Assembly (NCBI GenBank): GCA_045106855.1
Contig: JBGCFI010000007.1
Coordinates: 186,001-250,000, forward strand
DNA length: 64,000 nucleotides
Direction of reading: 5' to 3'
Source: Granulosicoccus sp045106855
GTDB lineage: Bacteria; Pseudomonadota; Gammaproteobacteria; Granulosicoccales; Granulosicoccaceae
Shown here: positions 36,651 to 45,306 of the stretch, piece by piece
Position numbering within the stretch: position 1 is the stretch's first letter
How the letters are laid out: each line of letters starts with the position of its first letter
Notes under the pieces: generated by a model
What the model saw: only the letters and a program-made list of their open reading frames with translations
Told to the model about the DNA's origin: nothing
Databases searched by the model: none
Translations under genes and position numbers: made by a program

Positions 36651-37367
36651 ATGGCATTGGATAGTGAAAGTCCTTACGAAGAATTGCGCCAGGGGTTGAT
36701 CTGGGGACGCTGGAAGTCCGGTGAACGACTTATTCCACAGCGTTTGAAGCAAGAGCTCAACTGTACAAGCAGCGTTCTGCGTGAGGCAATGCTTCGTCTG
36801 GCAGGCGAAGGTTTGATGGTGTCCGAGAAAAACACCGGTTTTCGTGCTGTTGTTCATTCGAGCGCGACCTTTCGTGAAGCGGCCCACCTGAGGCTGATTC
36901 TGGAGCGCGAGGCAGCCGAATTGTCACTTGAGAGGGGTGATTTTGATTGGGAGCTTGCGCTTACAGCCGCCTATCAGAAATTAGCCTATATCGAGCGTCA
37001 GATGACAGATACGGGAGATATCACTGGACTCGTCAGGCATTGGTCATTACACGATTGGGAGTTCCACAGCACCTTGATGTCAGCCTGTGGATCCAGCTTG
37101 CTGATGCGTGCCTATAAATCTGCCTTTGATACGTTCCGGATGTACGCGGTAGCAGAGATTCCGGATTTCGGCTTTGGAAGAGAAGTGACCATGCATGAAC
37201 ACAAAGCTATCTATGAGTCTGCAGTATCAAGGGATATTGCCGGATGCCTGGCAGCAATAGAAATGCATGTGACCTTGTACCAGGATAAAAACCGTTCAGA
37301 GACACCTCTGCCATCAAAAGGGCAGCCCGCAGTCAGGCTACAGGTATCCAGTGGGAAAGCCAGTTAG
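36651..37367 (+). CDS. GntR-family transcriptional regulator, FCD (FadR-type) subgroup
   Basis: A 238-residue DNA-binding regulator. Residues 8-72 are the winged helix with LIWGRWKSGERLIPQRLKQEL and SSVLREAMLRLAGEGLM. Residues about 80-220 are the all-helical FCD ligand/metal-binding domain with LRLILEREAAELS, the HDWEFHSTLMSACGS region, EHKAIYESAVSRD and a final histidine in EMHVTLYQD. FCD proteins usually repress catabolic genes until an organic acid or sugar acid binds. It diverges from the diiron hydroxylase and precedes the Rieske ferredoxin by 55 bases, so the operator boxes at 36564-36612 probably control all three, including itself. Confidence 0.9.
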   Translation: MALDSESPYEELRQGLIWGRWKSGERLIPQRLKQELNCTSSVLREAMLRLAGEGLMVSEKNTGFRAVVHSSATFREAAHLRLILEREAAELSLERGDFDWELALTAAYQKLAYIERQMTDTGDITGLVRHWSLHDWEFHSTLMSACGSSLLMRAYKSAFDTFRMYAVAEIPDFGFGREVTMHEHKAIYESAVSRDIAGCLAAIEMHVTLYQDKNRSETPLPSKGQPAVRLQVSSGKAS

Positions 37368-37422
37368 TTGTGGATTTCGGCTCGCAAATCGTTATTGATA
37401 TGAACACTATAGGGAGAAAGTT

Positions 37423-37740
37423 ATGAGTGAACTTGTTCGAGTCTGCAGTACCAGTGATCTTGAGGAGGAAGATGTTGTTCGTTTCGAGTATGAGAATCAT
37501 ACGTATGCTGTATATCATGGGCCAGACGGTAATTTTTATGCCACTGACGGTCTTTGTACTCATGGTCAGGCGCAACTCGATGAAGGAATCGTAGACGAAT
37601 TCGAAATTGAATGCCCGTTGCATTTTGGATCGTTTGATTACCGAACAGGTATGCCCACAGTCGCTCCGGCCTGCATCAAGTTACAGACGTATCCTGTGAC
37701 TATCAAGGATAGCGATGTCTTTATTAGTATTGGCGAATAA
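37423..37740 (+). CDS. Rieske-type [2Fe-2S] ferredoxin
   Basis: A 105-residue soluble Rieske ferredoxin, the length of the electron-carrier component of aromatic dioxygenases and of MocE. The cluster ligands are C45 and H47 in CTHGQA and C64 and H67 in CPLHFGSFD. AGGGAGAAAG precedes the ATG. No oxygenase alpha subunit or ferredoxin reductase is adjacent; the nearest oxygen-activating enzyme is the membrane diiron hydroxylase across the divergent promoter. I infer that it passes electrons to that enzyme and relies on a reductase encoded elsewhere. Nitrite reductase small subunit (NirD) is an alternative family but is unlikely in this context. Confidence 0.88.
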   Translation: MSELVRVCSTSDLEEEDVVRFEYENHTYAVYHGPDGNFYATDGLCTHGQAQLDEGIVDEFEIECPLHFGSFDYRTGMPTVAPACIKLQTYPVTIKDSDVFISIGE

Positions 37741-38108
37741 GCAAGGGTATAGCGTGCAGGAGTGCTAAGGAAAATTATTTGTGACCAGGTTTTCCCACTC
37801 GATTTTGTGTTTGTATCAATTGTAGTATTTATCCGTTCTCTCGATAATATTTCTATTATAAATTTGACCCTTTTTGTTAATGAGTAGGCAAGTTTTTGCT
37901 TGAAAGGTGGCTGGCAGGGCGGGATTCGCAAGTGTATGTCAATGGTATGTAACGCCTTGGTGATAGCCGGTGCGTTTAAATACGATTGCGATAACTCTTG
38001 ATTGTTCTTTCGCCCTATCCAATGTTAACCTCCTGTGTACGCGTTCTTTTAGCCAGCGTCAGTTTGGCAAGTCATGCGTTCGATCACTTTTTGAGAGGAA
38101 TTACTCCT
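37741..38108. other. AT-rich intergenic region upstream of the sugar ABC operon
   Basis: 368 bases without a convincing gene, AT-rich in the first half. It probably carries the promoter and operator of the sugar-binding-protein gene, whose start at 38109 has GAGAGGA upstream. The open frame from 37998 into the binding-protein gene is only a 5' extension. Confidence 0.5.
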
Positions 38109-39398
38109 ATGCGCCACACGTCCCCAAATGCCCGTCTAAGGCTTTCACTCGTATCTGCTGCCGTATTGGCTGGAATGCTCGGCGCAGGCCAGGCGATGGC
38201 TGCAGCTGAACTCAGTTTCATGATGCATTCCGATGCTGCCGAACACGAAGTGTTCCAGGATATGATCGATAGGTTTAACGAAGCCAACGCTGATATCACG
38301 GTGACGATGAATCTCGTTGGCTATGACATAATCCGTGATGGTCTGGAGTCTCAGCTGCAGGCAGGCACTGGTCCTGACATAGCGCGTATTACCAATCTTG
38401 GTGGCCTCAACCCCTACTATATTGATTTGGCGCCATATGTTGATGCCGCTGACTGGGAAGCTGACTATGGATCAGTATTGCCCTGGTATCGCGGCAGCGA
38501 TGACGACACGGGTATCTACGGCTTCCATACGGAAATGACAGTGACCGGTCCCTATGTCAATGTGACTCTTTTCGAGGAAGCCGAAGTTGATATTCCGGCC
38601 CCGGGTTCAACATGGGACGATTGGGCTGCAGCCACTGCACAGGTCAGGGATGAAACCGGCATTTATGCAGGCATGGTCATGGATCGCTCGGGTCATCGCG
38701 TGGCTGGACCAGCAATGTCATACGGGGCAAAGTACTTTGACGATCAGGGTAACCTGATTGTTGACGATGGCTTCCGCATCATGATGGAGAAAATGGTTGA
38801 GTGGCATGCGGATGGTCTAATGCCTCCGGATGTCTGGCCGGCTGTCTCTGGTGGTAAATATGCCAACGGCAATGAGATGTTCAACAATGGTGAAGTGGCC
38901 ATGCACATGTCTGGTTCGTGGGCTATCAATGGCGTGAACACGAATGTGGGTGACAAGTTCGAGTGGCGAGTTGCGCCGGTTCCTTGTGGCCCGGCTGGTT
39001 GTGGGGTTATGCCGGGAGGATCGGGTGTCGTTGGATTCAAAGGCACTGAGCATCCTGAAGAGGTTGCCAAATTTATCGATTTTCTGGCCCAGGATGAACA
39101 AGCTCTGGAAATTTACGGTAAAAATTCAGCCATACCTGCACATTCCAAATTACAGGCAGCGGGTATCAACTATGCGGAGTATGGAGCTCCTGACGCCGTA
39201 TCCGATGGGCTGAATGTGTTTGCTTCAGGTGCCGCTCAAGCCGCTGAACAGACCCCACAAGCGTATGCATTGCAAGGATCTCCACGAAATTTCGTGATCT
39301 TCAACGCTACCGTGGAATATGTATCCGCAGTCATGAATGGCGATCTGACCATGGATGAAGCCATGACAAAGATAGAAGAAGAATTGGCCAACAAGTAG
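38109..39398 (+). CDS. Sugar ABC transporter substrate-binding protein
   Basis: A 429-residue periplasmic solute-binding protein of family 1 (MalE/UgpB type). The signal peptide ends GQAMAAAEL, near residue 36. The mature protein starts LSFMMHSDAAEHEVFQDMIDRFNEAN and has GTGPDIARITN and the aromatic AMHMSGSWAI segment characteristic of sugar binders. It delivers a mono- or oligosaccharide, polyol or glycoside to the two permeases encoded next. The frame opens at 37998, but ATG 38109 has GAGAGGA ten bases upstream and a normal signal peptide. A strong hairpin follows the gene, so its message may be more stable than the rest. Confidence 0.9.
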   Translation: MRHTSPNARLRLSLVSAAVLAGMLGAGQAMAAAELSFMMHSDAAEHEVFQDMIDRFNEANADITVTMNLVGYDIIRDGLESQLQAGTGPDIARITNLGGLNPYYIDLAPYVDAADWEADYGSVLPWYRGSDDDTGIYGFHTEMTVTGPYVNVTLFEEAEVDIPAPGSTWDDWAAATAQVRDETGIYAGMVMDRSGHRVAGPAMSYGAKYFDDQGNLIVDDGFRIMMEKMVEWHADGLMPPDVWPAVSGGKYANGNEMFNNGEVAMHMSGSWAINGVNTNVGDKFEWRVAPVPCGPAGCGVMPGGSGVVGFKGTEHPEEVAKFIDFLAQDEQALEIYGKNSAIPAHSKLQAAGINYAEYGAPDAVSDGLNVFASGAAQAAEQTPQAYALQGSPRNFVIFNATVEYVSAVMNGDLTMDEAMTKIEEELANK

Positions 39399-39448
39399 AC
39401 TCTTCTTTTTTACTGCCTTGACGCGTTGTCAAGCGGCTGGTATCCGTT

Positions 39449-39483
39449 CGTTTCACTTTCTCTCGGCGTAAGAAAGTGAAACG
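39449..39483 (+). terminator. Strong intercistronic hairpin after the binding-protein gene
   Basis: A 12-base arm, GTTTCACTTTCT (39450-39461), pairs perfectly with AGAAAGTGAAAC (39471-39482), and an outer C-G pair (39449/39483) extends it to 13. The loop has nine bases and no T-run follows. It probably acts as a 3' stabiliser or attenuator that keeps binding-protein mRNA in excess over permease mRNA. Confidence 0.65.
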
Positions 39484-39544
39484 TTCCGATACTTAATATG
39501 TTGAACTTCAACCATTCCAGCTTTTCGGGAACTTTGTAAAATTC

Positions 39545-40978
39545 ATGAGCCCCTTTGGCTTGATTATGTGGGTTATCTGCAGCACATGGGTGTTGTACGG
39601 CTCCTATTGGTTGCTAACGAACCGTCTGTACCGCTGGAGTCAGGCTCACCATTTTTTTGCAGACCTTGTCGGTTTTCCGGTCGAGTGGGCTCAAAGTACC
39701 TGGGGCAGAGGTGGTGTGCCGTACGCGCTCCTGATGCCAAATATGCTGATTTTTGGCATCTTCACTTTCAGCCCTCTATTGCTGAATCTGTATGTGTCAT
39801 TCACAGGTGGTGAGTCCATTAATTTGTTCGAGCGACCGGTGGTTGGCGTCGAAAACTACCGACAGATTTTTGATTGCGACAGTATTCTGGTTCCTAAGTC
39901 CTGCCCTGCAGCGGGATACAATTTCTGGACAGGGCTTGGTAACACGTTTTTTTTCGTGGTTTTCCAGGTTCCTGTTTTGTGCGTGGTCTCATTGATAACT
40001 GCATTAGTTGTCAATCGAGTGATTCGTGGCCGCGGGTTCTGGCGCGCCATGTTCTTTTACCCGGTTATGTTATCGCCAGTCGTTATAGCCAATATCTGGA
40101 AATGGGTATTGCATCGTCGTGGCGCATTGAACTCAGCACTTGATGCCGGTGATGAAACGGCAGCAACATTGTCGGCCCTGGCTGGTTTTGACATATTTGC
40201 CACTATTCTGATTGCAATCCTGTTGTTGCTGGTTACCGAGCGTGCACTACGTTCAGATAAAATTATTTCCTTGCCTTGGACATTCCTCCTGGCCTTGTTC
40301 ATGTTATTCATCATCACATGGTCTAATCCATTGTCTCTGTTGCCGGGAGCACCCATTAGTACCAGTTTTTGGTTAGGGCTGGTTATTGCTGCGTGGCTGC
40401 TTTGGCTGGTGGCAGATCACCGCAAAGTGGCACGTGCCGGTTTAATAGGTGCCTGTATCGTCGGTATGTTGTTATTGCTTAGTATTCAATTTGATGCCGT
40501 TTTCAATTTCGGCGAATTCAAACCGGTTAACTGGCTTGTCACACCGCGCAGTGGCTGGCCAATGTTCTGGCTGATATTTGTGTACACATGGCATCACATG
40601 GGTTTTTACATGTTGATCCTGTTAGCCGGATTACAGGCAATACCCAGAGATTTATATGAAGCTGCTGAAATGGATGCCGCTAGCCCTTGGCGCACGTTTT
40701 CCAGAATCACGTTTCCGCTACTAATGCCGACCTTTGTTGTAGTGCTGGTTCTATCCTTGATAAAAAGCTTCCAGGTATTTGATGAGGTGTATACCCTGAC
40801 CGGCGGTGGCCCGGGCAGAGAGACATTTATGGTGGTTCAGTACATATTTGAGTCAGCCTTTACCGGTGCAAATAGATCCTATGGACCAGCGGCAGCCGGA
40901 TCAGTCATCATGGCACTTATACTGGCATTGTTAACGACAATACAGCTGATCGCTACGCGGCGGCAGTCAGGGGTATGA
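39545..40978 (+). CDS. Sugar ABC transporter permease, MalF-like, with extra membrane insertion
   Basis: A 477-residue inner-membrane permease, much longer than the roughly 300 residues usual for this family. After an additional N-terminal helix (5-24), the core helices start near 62 (YALLMPNMLIFGIFTFSP). The coupling helix with the EAA motif is LYEAAEMDAASPWRTF (370-385), followed by TFPLLMPTF and TGGGPGRET. Between RGALNSAL (to about 199) and VNWLVTPRSGWP (from 328) lies an insertion of about 125 residues with four more hydrophobic segments (216-230, 243-259, 274-290, 298-314) that ordinary MalF-type permeases lack at this point. It is followed one base later by the second permease. Confidence 0.85.
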   Translation: MSPFGLIMWVICSTWVLYGSYWLLTNRLYRWSQAHHFFADLVGFPVEWAQSTWGRGGVPYALLMPNMLIFGIFTFSPLLLNLYVSFTGGESINLFERPVVGVENYRQIFDCDSILVPKSCPAAGYNFWTGLGNTFFFVVFQVPVLCVVSLITALVVNRVIRGRGFWRAMFFYPVMLSPVVIANIWKWVLHRRGALNSALDAGDETAATLSALAGFDIFATILIAILLLLVTERALRSDKIISLPWTFLLALFMLFIITWSNPLSLLPGAPISTSFWLGLVIAAWLLWLVADHRKVARAGLIGACIVGMLLLLSIQFDAVFNFGEFKPVNWLVTPRSGWPMFWLIFVYTWHHMGFYMLILLAGLQAIPRDLYEAAEMDAASPWRTFSRITFPLLMPTFVVVLVLSLIKSFQVFDEVYTLTGGGPGRETFMVVQYIFESAFTGANRSYGPAAAGSVIMALILALLTTIQLIATRRQSGV

Positions 40979-40979
40979 A

Positions 40980-42062
40980 TTGACTACTCTGACGACATTT
41001 CTGACGCGCACCAAGGGTGGCAAGGATGGTCGTCGTATCGGCATGGCCGATTGGCTTATGTATGCCTATCTGGTTTTCGGGGTTCTGGTTATAGTGGGTC
41101 CTGTCATGTGGACAGTGCTCAGTTCAATGAAGTCGGAATCCTCTCTTGAACGTTTTGATACGCGTATTTTGCCTTATGCGCATGTCATACAAGAAATAGA
41201 CGGACTCGGCGAAAAACCCCTGTATACCTTTAATGATGAATCCTTGGAAGAGCCAGTCACGGTTGTTAAGGTAGGACCTACAAGGAAATTGACAGATGTT
41301 GCGCCCATAGACAATCCAGACGCGATATTTCAGTCGATTCGGAAAGCGTTAACACCGGTGGAACGCGTTGAAATTGCGACAGAGAACTACCTTAACCCCC
41401 TGTTGCAAAAAGAAGGTGCGAGTCATTTCAATATTATCCGGCTATTTAGTAATACCGTTTTTGTTACTGTCATTGCAACCGTCATAACGCTGATTATAAA
41501 TTCAATGGCTGCGTTCGCATTATCCAAATACGAATTTCGGGGCCGATTCATGTTTATGGCCTTGATCATTACAACACTTCTTATCCCGGCCACCATTATT
41601 CTTGTCTCACTGTTCTTTGTTGTCTGGATGCTGGGAATTTCTGGTACTTTGTGGGGCGTTATTATTCCTGCCGCAGCGACGCCGACCGGTGTATTTTTGT
41701 TAAGGCAGTACATGCTTACGATTCCGGACGAGTTGCTGGAGGCTGCACGTATGGACGCGGCTTCCGAATGGAAAATATACTGGCGTATCGTTTTGCCGTT
41801 GTCATTACCAGCCCTGGCGGTGCTAGCTATTCTGTCCGTCATTTGGCGCTGGAATGATTTTCTATGGCCCTTGATCGTGTTAATTTCAGATCCGGCAGTG
41901 CACACTATCCAGATCGGGCTAACGGCATTCTCTGGTGAGAATGATTCTGACTACAATTATATTCTGGCTATGACTATCGTTTCACTTATCCCGGTCACGC
42001 TTGTGTTCGGTTTTCTGCAACGCTACATCACCACCGGCATTGCCACAACGGGTATGAAATGA
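40980..42062 (+). CDS. Sugar ABC transporter permease, MalG-like, with large periplasmic loop
   Basis: A 360-residue permease partner of the preceding MalF-like protein. The first helix is at about 25-46. A hydrophilic stretch of about 100 residues (52-150) follows, presumably periplasmic, and is longer than in simple MalG proteins of about 280 residues. The core contains SMAAFALSKYEFRGR and the EAA coupling motif LLEAARMDAASEWKIYWRI. It starts with TTG one base after the previous stop, with AGGGG upstream. The next ATG in frame is only at codon 22, next to the first helix. It overlaps the ATPase gene by four bases. Confidence 0.86.
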   Translation: MTTLTTFLTRTKGGKDGRRIGMADWLMYAYLVFGVLVIVGPVMWTVLSSMKSESSLERFDTRILPYAHVIQEIDGLGEKPLYTFNDESLEEPVTVVKVGPTRKLTDVAPIDNPDAIFQSIRKALTPVERVEIATENYLNPLLQKEGASHFNIIRLFSNTVFVTVIATVITLIINSMAAFALSKYEFRGRFMFMALIITTLLIPATIILVSLFFVVWMLGISGTLWGVIIPAAATPTGVFLLRQYMLTIPDELLEAARMDAASEWKIYWRIVLPLSLPALAVLAILSVIWRWNDFLWPLIVLISDPAVHTIQIGLTAFSGENDSDYNYILAMTIVSLIPVTLVFGFLQRYITTGIATTGMK

Positions 42063-43141
42063 GTACACAGGCTCTGCAGCTGTCTCAGGTTAGAAAGGCC
42101 TATGGCGACACCAAGGTTATCCATGGAATCGATTTAGCGATCAATGAAGGTGAGTTTATTGTTTTCGTCGGGCCATCCGGCTGCGGAAAGTCAACATTGC
42201 TCAGGCTCATAGCCGGGCTTGAGCAACTCAGTTCAGGCGACATCATGATGGATGGCAAGATCATGAATGCCATACCTGCCTCAGAACGTAATCTGGCAAT
42301 GGTATTTCAGTCATATGCGCTGTATCCACATATGTCTGTCTATAAAAATCTCTCATTCGGCCTGGAAAATTTACGCGTCGACAAGACCGAGATCAAACGG
42401 CGTGTTACTAATGCTGCAAAACTGCTTCAAATAGAAGATTTACTGGCGAGAAGGCCTGGCCAGCTGTCAGGTGGACAACGGCAACGAGTGGCAATTGGCC
42501 GTGCCATTGTACGTCAGCCTCGTATTTTTCTGTTTGATGAGCCATTGAGTAATCTGGATGCCGAGCTACGGGTGCAAATGCGCGCAGAGATTTCCAATCT
42601 TCATTTTGAATTGGGCAATACCATGATCTATGTAACGCATGATCAGGTGGAAGCCATGACAATGGCTAATCGAATAGTTGTCTTGAGTAAGGGGAAAATT
42701 GAGCAGTTTGGAGACCCGCTCGAGCTTTACAACAAACCCGCTAATCAGTTTGTGGCAGGGTTTATCGGTAGCCCCAGAATGAATTTCCTGCAAGGGCAGG
42801 TTACTGGTAAAAACGAACTTACCATAGAGGGTCTTCCCCCTTTGCAGTTGTTGCAAACAGTCCCCGATACTCTATTGAACACAACCATGACATTGGGAAT
42901 AAGGCCTGAGGCAGTACTTTTGGAGGATTCAGGTGAGCCGGGATTGCCGGCAATAGCCAACTCGGTTGAGCAATTGGGCAGTGAGAGTTACCTGTATTGC
43001 CAATTACCTGCTGGCCAGGAGCTGACCGTACATCATGTGGGCCAGACACGAGTTGAGCGCAAGGAGTCCATCAACCTGCGCTTTGATATGACTGTTGCCC
43101 ATTTATTCGATGAACAAGGTGCTGTCCTCCGACAGGATTGA
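42059..43141 (+). CDS. Sugar ABC transporter ATP-binding protein (UgpC/MsmK type)
   Basis: A 360-residue ATPase energising the two sugar permeases. Walker A is GPSGCGKST (near 38), the Q-loop lies in MVFQSYALYPHM, the signature is LSGGQRQR (near 136) and Walker B is FLFDEPLSNLD, with the switch histidine in YVTHDQVEA. The C-terminal 120 residues form the TOBE/MalK-like regulatory domain with NFLQGQV and LGIRPEAV. It completes a binding protein-permease-permease-ATPase operon (38109-43141). Confidence 0.94.
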   Translation: MSTQALQLSQVRKAYGDTKVIHGIDLAINEGEFIVFVGPSGCGKSTLLRLIAGLEQLSSGDIMMDGKIMNAIPASERNLAMVFQSYALYPHMSVYKNLSFGLENLRVDKTEIKRRVTNAAKLLQIEDLLARRPGQLSGGQRQRVAIGRAIVRQPRIFLFDEPLSNLDAELRVQMRAEISNLHFELGNTMIYVTHDQVEAMTMANRIVVLSKGKIEQFGDPLELYNKPANQFVAGFIGSPRMNFLQGQVTGKNELTIEGLPPLQLLQTVPDTLLNTTMTLGIRPEAVLLEDSGEPGLPAIANSVEQLGSESYLYCQLPAGQELTVHHVGQTRVERKESINLRFDMTVAHLFDEQGAVLRQD

Positions 43142-43260
43142 ATATCGGTATTTAAGCAAGCATTGCATACAATACTTTTCTAGATATGTTTTTAGTAATC
43201 ATCTTGGTCATCCGGCTTCGCTGTTCCTGATTGAAGTTCGTCAGTCTAGATAATGTCACC

Positions 43261-44568
43261 TTATATTATTGCAGTTTGGTATGAGCTCACCTGCGACAAC
43301 CATTCGTCGGGCAGGCCAACTAACTGTGCAAGTTTCTTACAGCATAGGTCGCTGTTTAAGCTGTTATTGACGGCATTCATCAGGTAAGCAGCTTGGGGGT
43401 CGTTTGGCTTTATCCCTTCCTGTATGGATTGCTGAATGAACGTAAACCACGCAGCAATAGCTCGGCACGTATGTGGTGATGCTAGCTTTCGATGTTCTCT
43501 GTCCAGTAAAATGGGTATCAGCCGTTCGCGTAATTTTACGCTTCCATCCATGGCAATCTGGCTTAAGTCGTGTCGCATTTGTTTTACAGAGAACCTGTCA
43601 AGCAAGGCATTTCTGTATTCTTCGAGCGTGTTAGCCGCGGGCCCTGATATTTTCATGGCCGTTTCATCCCAAAGTTCGTTGACTTGTTGTCTTAAATTAT
43701 CATCAGCAATAGATTCGTGTACGTAGCGGTAACCTGCCAGTTGGCCTGCATACGCCAGAAAAGAATGGGATGCGTTTAGTAATCTTAGTTTTCGGTCTTC
43801 AAAAGACGCAACATCTGGTACGAATAAAACGCCAGCCGACTCCCAGTCCGGACGTGGCGTTATGAAATTGTCAGTAATGATCCATTCGGAAAACTCTTCG
43901 GTACCTACAATTGGTGTTTCATGTTTACCGCTCAGGGCTTTGATTTCAGCAATAGCGTCATCATTGAGCCTGGGTGTAATACGATCAACCATGGTATTGG
44001 GAAAGGTCGTGTTTTCTGATAGCCACTCTACTAAGTTGGGCTCTTTAAGCATGAGATAGTCACTCATTACTTGTTGTAATTTGGATCCATTCTCTGCCAG
44101 GTTGTCGCAGCTAAGCACGGTTAACGGCCCGGCACCCATTCTGGCCCGTTGCACAATGCCAGCAGCCAAAAAGCCGATTGCGGTGGTGGGTGTCTGTGAA
44201 GATAAATCCTGTTTTATCTGTATTGAGCTTTTATTAAGATGATTGTTATCTGATAACAAGTGGTAACCCTTTTCAGTTACTGTCATTGTTACTATGTGAG
44301 TTTCAATATCGGCTATTTTATTTATGATATCCAGGGATTGTTCAGTTGCTATGAACACATCGTCGTAAACGGATAGTGTCTTGGCTTGTAGTCCATCTTT
44401 ACCCCAGATACCCAAGGTATAGTCGTTGTTACTAATCGCTAGCTGGTCACGAAGTTTGCTATTGCTGATAATAACTCCGGTGATGTCTCAGCCACCTGCC
44501 TCCGATGTGTACCATGCCTGGTGTGCACGATGAAAATTACCGAGTCCCAAGTGAACGATGCGTGGCAT
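43261..44568 (-). pseudogene. Mannitol dehydrogenase family protein, interrupted by an early in-frame TGA
   Basis: A polyol dehydrogenase (mannitol/arabinitol/fructuronate reductase family). The start MPRIVHLGLGNFHRAHQ at 44568, with a perfect AGGAGG (44577-44582) eight bases upstream, holds the dinucleotide-binding motif. Codon 27 is TGA (44488-44490), where relatives read AGG.W with tryptophan; the same frame then continues through TVTEKGYHL, the central SCDNLAENG, ITPRL and the C-terminal helical domain to 43261. TGG would restore about 435 residues. Starting at the first internal ATG (44415) would lose the NAD-binding motif. It lies convergent with the sugar ABC operon, so it presumably once oxidised an imported polyol. 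Sequencing error is the alternative. Confidence 0.84.
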
Positions 44569-45306
44569 TCTATAGACCTCCTGTGTTAAAGCGATAGACA
44601 TTTTAGTGTCAGATCGCTGCAGAGTGGCGAAGTAAGTTTCTGAGCATCGGTAGCGCATAAATGGCCATTCCCAACCAGATCTGACGAGTGTGTTGTTACG
44701 CCAGGTACACCGACACCAGGATCATTCATGGGGTTGCCCTGCGATTACAGCTTTGTAAAATCATAGTGGTTCTGGACAATGAGAGGCTCGGCAGGATTTG
44801 GATAAGTTAAGTTCTCCGCCCACCAGTGCGGGTCGCCGAGTCCAGGTGGCGCTACGATGGGTATATTACGTACATCGTGGTAAGTTTCTAGCGCCAGCAG
44901 CACAAGATGAGGCTCGGTGTCAAGCAGCGTTGCAGGGTTACTCAAATCTGCTGCTTGTAGTCGCGGTGTTTATCTGACAGCTCAGACGATCTAGCCAAAG
45001 CTGCGCGTGAATATCGCAGGTACTTTGCCGTGTCAAATTTTATTACAATTAGTTGATAGCTAAAAAGCAAAGTTGTTTATCTGTAAAGCTCTGGTGAGAT
45101 GGTTTGCAAATTAATAACCTTGCGATCGGAGTACAAGTTCGCCTTGTGATCTAGACTTGTATTACTATGTGCAAAGGTGATTACTCCGCTGTATAAACGG
45201 TGCGATCTGCAGCGGAATAAGTATACCGTTATTCAATACGTTGACAACCACAACTGTGCCGTGGCATTTTGATAAGTTGACGTTATATTCAGAAGGACGA
45301 CATCAA
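44569..45306. other. Long region between mannitol dehydrogenase and Gfo/Idh genes
   Basis: Apart from a short minus-strand open frame (44745-44966) that may be a gene remnant, no complete gene is seen. The part near 45040-45300 is AT-rich and should carry the promoter of the Gfo/Idh operon. It includes an inverted repeat, TCCGCTG at 45185-45191 and CAGCGGA at 45210-45216. Confidence 0.5.
44745..44966 (-). pseudogene. Possible remnant of an unidentified gene
   Basis: An open stretch of about 73 codons between a TAA and a stop at 44745, with a possible TTG start at 44945. The residues have protein-like composition (LVLLALETYHDVRNIPIVA, PPGLGDPHWWAENLTYPNP) and no ribosome site. I do not recognise the family. 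Composition and position between two catabolic genes suggest a C-terminal fragment of a lost gene, but chance cannot be excluded. Confidence 0.3.

Noticed and set aside
37423..37740. NirD (nitrite reductase small subunit) for the Rieske protein.
   Set aside because: There is no nirB or nitrogen-assimilation context, and the length and CTHG/CPLHFGSF motifs fit stand-alone Rieske ferredoxins better.
43261..44415. A shorter complete polyol dehydrogenase starting at 44415.
   Set aside because: It would lack the NAD-binding N-terminus, which is encoded in frame upstream behind a perfect ribosome site.
44488..44490. TGA read as tryptophan (recoding) in the mannitol dehydrogenase gene.
   Set aside because: TGA ends many intact genes here (for example cheV at 7777-7779 and dctP at 8875-8877) and forms the ATGA junctions, and the oppA-like interruption is TAA, so genome-wide recoding does not explain the pattern.
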